Position numbers and translations under genes: made by a program
Assembly: GCF_030445035.2 (NCBI RefSeq)
Contig: NC_080698.1
Location: 26,505,294-26,569,293, forward strand
Origin: Dasypus novemcinctus
Taxonomy: Eukaryota; Chordata; Mammalia; Cingulata; Dasypodidae
Direction of reading: 5' to 3'
Length of the DNA stretch: 64,000 nt
The notes under the pieces: model-generated
The model's database searches: none
What the model was told of the DNA's origin: nothing
The model's input: only the letters and a program-made list of their open reading frames with translations
In this document: one piece after another, positions 24,103 to 64,000 of the stretch
How positions within the stretch are numbered: the first letter of the stretch is position 1
Layout: the number at the start of each line of letters is the position of its first letter

Positions 24103-25518
24103 CATGGGAACAACAGTGATTGACTTGCGAAGCTGTGTGTCTGTATGGAAAATGCCAAACAACAGTACTACGGAAATATACAATGCACTGTAAGCAGCAG
24201 TTTGCTGTAGTGTCCCATAGGTACAAGCAAACGTTTTGGCTCAGCTAGGCAGTAATCCACTTAAACCACACCCCAGGCCCACACCTCCTGTGGGATAACA
24301 AAAGAATGGGTCCTTTTAAAAAGAAAACTCCTTAAGTTTTGTTCTGTGGTCCAGAGACAAGGTCCTGAGGGCACAGGTTTCTCAACCAGATCTAAAACCT
24401 TTGGGATCGTTTCCTTCGTTGCCCATCAATCATCCTGGAGACTTCTATTTTTGTTCAAAGTGAAACTGGTATTTTTTAATGAGCATCCCTGACCCTCACT
24501 TCTTCAAATACCAATAGAGAGGTTCCTTCCACCAAGGCTCATTCTCTCATCCCCAGTTTGATAAAGGGCAACCACTGGCTTATGCTAAACAGGAGTAATG
24601 TATGTTCCATATTGGAGATTTCATATTGGGCAACGTTGATCCGTGTTTCATCTACTATTCGGCATCAAATCAGACAAAACAGAAGGCGTTTTATGTCCAC
24701 TTCTTCTAGTAGGTGAGCTGTGATGGACTGCCTTCGTGAGATCTTAGATGTTGGTGATGCTAATGAACCTGACCATCTGTGCTTGGGCTGGCTTTGGGTA
24801 ATGGCGGCCAACCTCCTTGCCTCTGTGCCTTTCTAGGGTCAGGGTGAGAACAAACTATTTTCTGAGCCAACTATAAATTGAGAACATAAAATTTCTTTGT
24901 GCTGTGTAGTTTGTCTATAAATATCCTTCATTTGCAATAGTAGTCTCTTCAAAGACAGTTTGCTTAACTTTAGGGTCGTTGGCAATCCTACTCCATCCCA
25001 AGGAGTCCTCAACTTTTACCAATATAACTTTGCCTTTTTGCTCTTTTAAGAAAAGTTCCTAACTACAGTATAGCATTAAATCACTACATAACAGCATAAC
25101 AGTCTGTATTGAATTAATTAAACTTAATCGATATCCCTTTCTTAAGAGAAAATTAACAACAGCCCCATTTAACCAGGAGAGAAAAAGATTGCCCAAAAAA
25201 AGAAAGGGAACAATTCTTGACAATTCTACAGTTTATGTAGAAAAAAAATTTATATCCCTTTGGGCCAGGATTTGGCAAATAATTTCCAAAAAAGTATGCA
25301 TTTAAAAATACTTTCTTTAATATTATACATCAGGCACAACACTTTCATATATATATATTTTTCTTATAAGATTTCAAATGCATAAACTGTTTTGTTGCTA
25401 TTCATAGGATCATTAGGTATCAGATGCTTCATGACGTAAGAAAACTAAATTATCTCAGGTTTGTGACCTTCCTCTTAGAACCTTTGACACGGTAAAGGTT
25501 GGAATGTGATTCAGAGTC

Positions 25519-57076
<31,558 letters not shown>

Positions 57077-57517
57077 TCAGCTTGTCTTTGTTCAGCGCTT
57101 CTGCACTCACACACGTAAATATATCAACAACATTTTGGCTTCCACCTTTCTCCAGCTAACGCTGAATGCAGATAAATCCAGACGTGATTGGCAGACAGAT
57201 AGATGGGCGGGCCAGAGGGAAAGACATAATCACAAACCACAGTGCTCTCTAGGCTGTGGCAGGAAACAAATCCGATTTTCATTGTAGGTTGTTGGCTAAG
57301 ACACTGGGTACATTTATTACAAGATGAATCAGTTTTGACACCGTCATTTTCTTGACAAAAATACGCGACATAAAATACCATGAGTGGTTTAAATGTAAGG
57401 CAGTAATAACCAGACAGAATACAATCAGGGCTAAAAATGCTCCTTTGGCCTCCATGTCTTGCATCTTTCAAAAATAAAACACTCAACTCCTCTTTGTGGG
57501 TTTGCTATCAGATCTTC

Positions 57518-57885
57518 TAGCGGATGTGGCTCAACCACTTGGGCGCCTGCCTACCACATGGGAGGTCTATGGGTTTGGGTTCCAGTGCTTCCTGAAAGAA
57601 TATGAGCAGACACTGCCTCCTGTTGCAACAAGCTAGAAGCAGTCTCCTGCCACAAGGAGCTAGACTCTGCCCCCACCACAACAAGCAGAGGCCACAAGCC
57701 AGCAAACACCGCAGCCTGCAGGAGCGGATGTGGCCCAGTATGTTGAGCTCTCGCCTCTCATGTAGGAGTCCCGGGTTCAGTTCCCAGTACCTCCTGGAGA
57801 AGGTAAGCAAATAAGCAGGCAGATAAGTAAACACATCTGGGGGAAGAAGGAGATAAATAAAGAAAAATAAAATAAATCTTTAACA
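57518..57885 (+). mobile_element. Dimeric DAS SINE (two tRNA heads)
   Basis: The first head starts near 57520 ('gcggatgtggctcaaccacttggg') and runs into a body of acaagc/agcag units. A second head begins at 57723 ('gcggatgtggcccagtatgttgagc ... ggttcagttccc') and ends in an AAATAAA-type A-rich tail at about 57885. It is antisense to MAGI1. Confidence 0.85.
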
Positions 57886-58339
57886 AAAAAATCACGCTTA
57901 GTATTCTATGTTCACTAGTACTTATAAGAATATGACTATTATATGAACAGCATTCTTACTTTTTAATCAATTTCGCAAGCATAAAATTCTACCTCTTCAA
58001 CTCTTGATGCTACTTTTGGTTGAAAATCAAGATCAAACTTTATATATGGGTTGACCTTAGGAGATCAACCTTCTGAGATATGCAATTTGTCCAAAGTTCA
58101 AGTAGTATTCAAAGGAAGAGTTTCATTTAAATTTCAATAGAGAAAGCAAGTTCATGATCATTAAAACTTGCTCATCAAAGGCCCTTCCCATTAGGAAACG
58201 CTCTTTTGTTTGAATGGGATTGAATGGAGAGCAAAACCTGGAGGAATTGAAAAAAAAGGGTGGGCAATAGAATTATCTCAGCCTTTATTTTCTCCAATAA
58301 AAGACTGTGGCAATCCCAAGTATTTAGTGTCTCCCATCC

Positions 58340-58361
58340 AAAAAAAAAAAAGGGGGGGGGG
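58340..58361. repeat. A11/G9 homopolymer junction
   Basis: An A run directly followed by a G run. Length is likely to vary or to be uncertain in assembly. Confidence 0.9.
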
Positions 58362-61180
58362 AGGCATGCTATTCAATACTGGAACCCCACTTCCCCCATA
58401 AAAGACACCATGTCACTATACTTGTCTGTACAATCTTTGACCTAGATCTTTCCATTTCCCTACAGTTCTTCCTAGAACCCAAATCTTCCACCAGGTCCTA
58501 TAGTCAAGCCTCACTCTCTTCCCAGGTATTTTCCATCTTTCATTCCTCATCTTGCTGGAAATTTTCCTCTACTTTCACTCCTTCCAGTCTTTGCTTTAAA
58601 ACTAATACCTGAACAAAGTCCAAGGAAGACAAAAACTTCATTTGCCCTTGCCTATAACAGATTTGAACACAGGTTTTGGCAAGGACTTGAAGTTGAGAAA
58701 AACTTAGCATGTGCTTAATAAGACCACAACAGACCACTGAAAATTATACATAATGTGCCACTAAGGGAAACTGAAGATCATGGAAGTTGCATAGAGATCT
58801 TGCTAAAACTGCATGAGAGGTTTAAGTCTTTCAGGTATTAATACAAGGGATCAACATACTCTGGTGAAGATACAGAAAATACTTTGATGTTTGGGTAGAG
58901 GGAAAACACCATCCCTAACCCTATGCCACAACTGTTTTGGGATAATTGTCTTTTAATCCCAGCTCAGAACTGGATGGATTAGCATTCCAAAATTGGAATG
59001 AACTTCTAACAGTGTCCTCCCTAACAGGATCTGAGTTCAGCTCTCATGGCAAGGTATCCCACTTCTGTTCCCAAAAGGGCAATACCTAGCTTTTTGCTTC
59101 TCCTAGAGATAAGCTGAAGATTCTGAGAGTCAAAAAATGTTAATGATGGATACAATCCTTACTCTTTTTTTGCTTGTGCATGGGAATCTGTCTTACTTTT
59201 CAATATGGTCTTTAAAAGGGTCTCAGTTATAAGACAGCAGGTGTAGTATCAGTTCATTTTTGGTGTGTACAAGCACCACTATAAATAGAAAAAATGGGAT
59301 TATGGAAGCTTTTTTTAAAGCTCTCATTTTTATATTTTCCTGTACTGCCTATATTTTTATAAAGCATATAGAATGCTTTCTATAATCAAGACAAAATTTA
59401 AAGCTATTTTCATTTTGAAATGAATCTTGGTTACGAGAATGAATGAAGACTGTCTATTTTTTACATTTTAGTAGTGTTTTATTTTTGTGCAGCACTCAAG
59501 GGGAAAAAAGACATTTTATTGTAAAAGCAAACAACTCACTAAATAAAGGCCTCAGAGTTAACTCTGAAAGTTGCAGGCCTTCCTTCAAATGCCCACACTC
59601 TCTTGGTTCCTCAAAGGAGTAGCAGATGCTAGATTGTAGGGTTGGTCCATCAGCACTGAATTCATTTTCCAGTTAGAGCAAGTCTAACCCTTGGAGCTCC
59701 AGTCTCCTTTGGGCTGACATTACTGTTCACAAAGACTCTCTGGGGAACACAGAGTGAGTTGGCTGCAGGGTTACCTCAGAGAAACATTCCTACTCTTCTT
59801 CTCCCTTTTGTGGGTTCATTTAGCAGGTCTGATCCCACTGTCCCCAAAGTGAGGGAAGGAGTATGTATATGCTTCTTGTTGGACTGTTGCCCCTTGAAAC
59901 CTCACTTGAACCTCTTTACTGGATTCCTCTTCCTGAATTAGAGTAAAATACCTTTCTGACAAACCTGCCCCATTGAGAGAATATGATAAAAGTGCAGGAT
60001 CATTTTCCTGCAGAAAATGCCCATGTGCTTGGCGTGCACACACACACATGGATTCTGCATGTTACATCATGGGTTTCGAAGACCTCTGGATGGCAACCCC
60101 AGTGTCACAATCTGCATATGGATTCCTAAGTTTAACCGAAGAGAAGGCTCCGCCATAGACAGGGTGTGTAAATGAAGTCTACTGGAAACACTTGGGCCAT
60201 TATTCAAATTATAACACCCTTTCTTATCTCCCCAGTAAATAACTCATTTAGGTCCAACTTAATACAAAATGACATATACATTCTGAAATAAGCTTGGCAA
60301 AACTGTGTCTCAAACAGTACCTCTGTGTCCTCTTTAACTGCAATCTAAATTTTGTCCCTAAATTGTGGAAAATAGAAGCAGCATCTTGAGAATGTGTTCT
60401 CAAAACTGCACCACCACTAAACTAAGTGGCATACTGAAACCCATACTGATGTGCTAAATACACAATACGCTGGGAAGCTTGTTGGGTTTTCCCCTAATAG
60501 TAGTTAACATCTCACTTTATATTTCTTCTCCGGTTTAATTATGAAAACTACTTAATTTGAAGATACATTCTACATATAATATCTTGATGACACACTGGGT
60601 TTTTTGAAGCTATGCTGTGTGTCTAGAAAAGTTCAAAATATGCCTTTTGATTTTCCATAAGCATGCTAATTAGCTATGTTATCCTTTATCTGGTTAGAGC
60701 CCAGAATAGAGTCCAGGAGAAAGGCTGTGTTTATGTATTTCTCAAATTAAAGTCAACTTGTTTGCCTCTTCAGCAGTCTGGATTACCACCCAGAAGACTT
60801 GGGCATGGGAATGAATTAACTTTTGAACTAGCTACAGCACAAGAGCAGATTTGCATCTAATGTGATGTCTTTCACCTCCTTTTTCTAGGTAAGAAAATGG
60901 CCCAAAGACAAGTATGTATAGGGAAAAATACAGTTTCAAGTCTGTTAAAGTAGCCCTAAGCATACTAAGATCAGGATAGGTGGAGAAACATAGAACACAA
61001 CTCGACAGAACATGGAGACTTGGTCCTCCTGACTGACCACCTGCAGTAACTTAGTCACTCATCCAATAAATACATATTGATCACTTACTTTGTACTAGAT
61101 GCTGAGGGATTCAATGGGTGAAGAAAAAAATTACACCAGCTAAGCTCTAAGAATTTATACCTCCATGTATATCTAGGGAT

Positions 61181-61200
61181 GTGTGTGTGTGTGTGTGTGT
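61181..61200. repeat. (GT)10 microsatellite
   Basis: Ten uninterrupted GT units. Confidence 0.97.
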
Positions 61201-61379
61201 AGATGAATATTAATCAATTAGTCACAACAAACTGATAACAACATTCTGCAACATATGTTAGATTGGGGGTAAGAAAAGGCCTCTGAAAAAACAACATTCC
61301 CTTAACATAATAGCAACTTCTTAGTCCCCAAGGCCAAAATGAGCTTGGAATGTTTGAAGAACAGAAAATGGTAGTGTGT

Positions 61380-61640
61380 CACAGCAAAGAATAGGGGCAG
61401 CCTGAAATGAACTTGGAGACCAGATAATGCACAGACCTTGTGGGTCCCTGTAAGGATTTTGGGTTTCACTCAAAGTTCAATGGTGGAATCCATTAATGGA
61501 TTTAAAGTAAGGATGAGTCATGATCCAACTTACTTCCAGAAAGTTCAGTTTGGCTACTAGGTAGTGAATGGACTGGAGGGGACAAGAGTGAAAGCAGAGA
61601 GGCCAGACAGGTGGCTCTTGCTGAAGTCCAGGTGAGGGAC
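61380..61640. repeat. L2 LINE-like fragment
   Basis: 'gaccttgtgggtccctgtaaggattttggg' and 'agttcagtttggctactaggtagtgaatgga' are recurrent ancient L2-type sequence. Confidence 0.55.
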
Positions 61641-63499
61641 ATGAGGTAGTCCCTAATATGGCGGTTCATACTAGGGGAATAATATTGACTCTGGAGAGGA
61701 ACAAGTAAAATCAAAATGCATTTTGGTATCAAATCATTAAGGAACTCCTGATGGACTGAAAGGGGGGAGAGGAAGAGGAAGAGGACATCTTAGAAACAAG
61801 GATATCCACCTCCTAGGTCTCCAGCTTCAGCAACCAGATGTACAGGGGTGTGGGATATTGTTATGAATATTGCCAATGCAACTATTGTCACTATACTGAT
61901 GTTTCTAAAGCAAGGTTGTTATTTCTGAAACCCAAATCAGAGCCAACCAGGGAGTAGGAAATGGACTTGATTTTGAAAACTTCATAAAGGTCCTTGGTCA
62001 CACCCTAGCCATGAATGTCTGTCATAAGACCTCATTAAAATAAAAAGGTACCAATCTCCCTAGAATATGATTCCCTTACTACAATCAGGCTGGGGAATTC
62101 AGAAAGATGTAAAGGTATTTATAAATGAAAACGAGGGAAAAATCAGCTCATCAGTATTTCACAGAATGATTTCACAATAAAGGTACTTATAAAGTGAACG
62201 AAAAATATTTGCTTGGAAGAGCAAATGAATAGAGACAGCACTTAGGAGCTTAAATGATGAAAAGAATTCATGTGGCTTAAAAATGACAAATCGATCCATT
62301 TTAAAGCAAAATTATTTACAGTTCACTTATCTGCCAAAACCCAAGGCCACTGCAGTGATTTACATGGACAACAGGAAAAATTCCAAGTGCTGATGAGGTA
62401 TTAGGCCAATGTCATTAAAGGTTGTGTGAAAATCAGAGACTCAAATCCAAACCAAAGCAGGGGATGATCGCTTTTGCCCGCCTCCTTTCATCATTTATGG
62501 GTGTAAGTCAAATGAATTCTTCCTCCAAGGCAGGCAAGAGAGGTTAATGGAGAAGTAAAAGAAAACATGGATTGGATAGGAAAAGAAATTTTAATTCACA
62601 TGGAATGATTCAGAAAAATCTAATACAATGGCAAAATGTATTTTCTACAGCTACAAAGGTTGAGAATATGTGTTGCCGTATGCGGTGAGAGGCAAGGAGA
62701 CTGCTTAAGGAACCCTAATCCTTCTCCCATCTACTTTCTCACTGCTTCTCCTTGTAGCCTATAGGAGCTTTGATTGGTTCAATTATTATCCTGGTTGTCA
62801 AACAGGCAGTGCTGGGGAAAGTAAGAAAGAGGTGTGCCGAGTCAACCGGGTGAATACAAGAGAGAGGCAGGGTACTGAAAACCAAGTGATTGGCGCCAGG
62901 CCAATTCACTCTGTACATTACCTAGGTGTGTGTATTCTCCTCCACTTCTCTTAATGGCTAGTTTTGGGCAATTTCTCTAGCATCTCTTCCAGGACAGACA
63001 GGGGGCAGGGGGTGAGGAACAATGGAATAGAAACTGCCACCATTGCTACCTTCTGGCTTAGTGCATTTGCTACAAAGAGGTTGTTGAAGAGATTGCTTTG
63101 CATGCCTGACCCTCCATGAGAACTCCATGTGAGAAGGTTTTTAGTAAATGGGGAAATTTTGTCTCCTTAGTGAATAGGGCATGCTTTTTTTTGACCTGAC
63201 AATAATACCAAGTAAATAATGTATTTTCCTATATTGCCTGAACTGTTGGGGAACTCCAAAGAATTCCATAACTCATTCACTGCATCTAATTCAATCTTGG
63301 GTCTTTTTTACATCTTTGTATAATTACCTAGCTTAGGTTATTGTAATTAAGGCAAATGATTTTCCTTATATGTGTACTTGGTTTTCTATTTCTGCTTTAT
63401 TAACTCTTAAAAGCTCACTGAACTTTTAGCCCTGTGCGTTTGGGGCAGTACAGATTTATTTATTTGGTTATAGTTTGTCTCTCTCAGGAGGGCAGGAAT

Positions 63500-63590
63500 G
63501 TTTTCTGTTGTAGTTCCTATTGTATACCCACACTGGGTCTGGCACACAGAAAGTACTCAATAAATACTTGTTGATGGAATGAATGCAAAA
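63500..63590. repeat. L2/MIR 3' end
   Basis: 'gtctggcacacagaaagtactcaataaatacttgttgatggaatgaatg' type ending is typical of ancient L2/MIR 3' ends. Confidence 0.65.
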
Positions 63591-63744
63591 GACAATTTTG
63601 GTGATTTCTGACCATGAATCCTTTTCGTGACAGGGCAATTAATAAAGTGTAAGGTCCAGAAAGGAAGGCGCCGTGGTGATCTCATTTATTAGAATATTGC
63701 CAGTACCTCACACTGAACATGACACTTGGTAGGTTCTCAGTACT

Positions 63745-63895
63745 AGTTTGCTGAATTGATTGATGAATTGATGGATGGGCAAATGGACAGATGGATGGAC
63801 AAATGTACAGAGAGAATAGTAGATGGATGGATGATGGATGAATGGATTGATACATGAACAACTGGAAGATGGATGAGTGGACAGATGGATAAAGT
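63745..63895. repeat. Degenerate (GATG)n tract
   Basis: Many gatg/gatgg and gaca units with frequent interruptions. Confidence 0.85.
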
Positions 63896-64000
63896 AAGGG
63901 AAAAGGAGAAAGATTTAGGAAATGAACTAGAGGAGCAAAAACGTGTAAACTGGTGATGACTTAAAACTAAGGGTTTGTTGTGATATTTAGAGTTTTAAAT

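Larger units (their letters stand above)
22880..25518 (-). other. MAGI1: Probable 3' UTR of the MAGI1 long isoform
   Basis: About 2.6 kb after the stop codon in which I see no interspersed repeat, in contrast to the repeat-dense DNA below 22,600. It is AT-rich with U-rich and A-rich runs on the transcript strand. Candidate poly(A) signals on the minus strand are AATAAA at 23244-23239, followed 45-55 nt downstream by a GU-rich stretch, and ATTAAA at 22903-22898. Which is used cannot be decided here, so the lower boundary is an estimate. Three miR-101-type seed sites lie inside or at the edge. Confidence 0.6.

Noticed and set aside
58340-58361. Functional G-quadruplex or regulatory A/G element
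   Set aside because: One G run alone cannot form a quadruplex by itself, and the homopolymer junction may be partly a sequencing artefact.

Overview
The window is vertebrate nuclear DNA from a placental mammal, most likely an armadillo (Xenarthra, close to Dasypus). It is AT-rich and intron-rich. It carries ancient eutherian repeats (MIR, L2, MER5A, MER20, MaLR-type LTR, L1). Several young-looking copies of a tRNA-derived SINE have the head 'gtggcccagtggttagggcgt' type sequence, box B 'ggttcaagccc', an A-rich AAATAAA tail and intact target-site duplications. I recognise these as the armadillo DAS family. Species assignment rests on that recognition and was not tested by a search.

One gene is present: the 3' half of MAGI1, the membrane-associated guanylate kinase WW/PDZ scaffold of epithelial junctions, on the minus strand. 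I could place ten coding exons between 57007 and 25519, all with AG/GT borders and compatible phases. They give 730 C-terminal residues of the long form without a frameshift. In order of transcription they encode a Ser/Pro/Gln-rich linker, three PDZ domains (the fourth, fifth and sixth of the six-PDZ protein), and a long Arg/Ser-rich basic tail ending in ECSTDLSI. The ninth exon is composite. If its internal donor is used, the message runs on to the basic tail (MAGI-1c type). If it is not, the exon reads on to the short end [16 protein letters not shown] and a stop at 30132 (short isoform type). The window therefore contains two alternative 3' ends, each followed by a repeat-poor stretch that behaves like 3' UTR.

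Layout: 1 to about 22,800 is intergenic DNA downstream of MAGI1, filled with repeats and with no supported gene. About 22,880-25,518 is probable 3' UTR of the long isoform. 25,519-26,273 is the last coding exon. About 28,290-30,131 is the probable 3' UTR of the short isoform. 30,132-57,007 holds the other exons and introns. 57,008-64,000 is part of a large upstream intron, and exons for PDZ1-3, the guanylate kinase and the WW domains lie beyond the window.

I found no previously undescribed system. The points most worth following are the composite exon with a weak internal donor, a NAGNAG tandem acceptor inside a PDZ domain, a GATA/GACA microsatellite pressed against a PDZ exon donor, a cluster of miR-101-type sites in the long 3' UTR, a 107-bp tandem duplication in an intron, and a dimeric DAS SINE.
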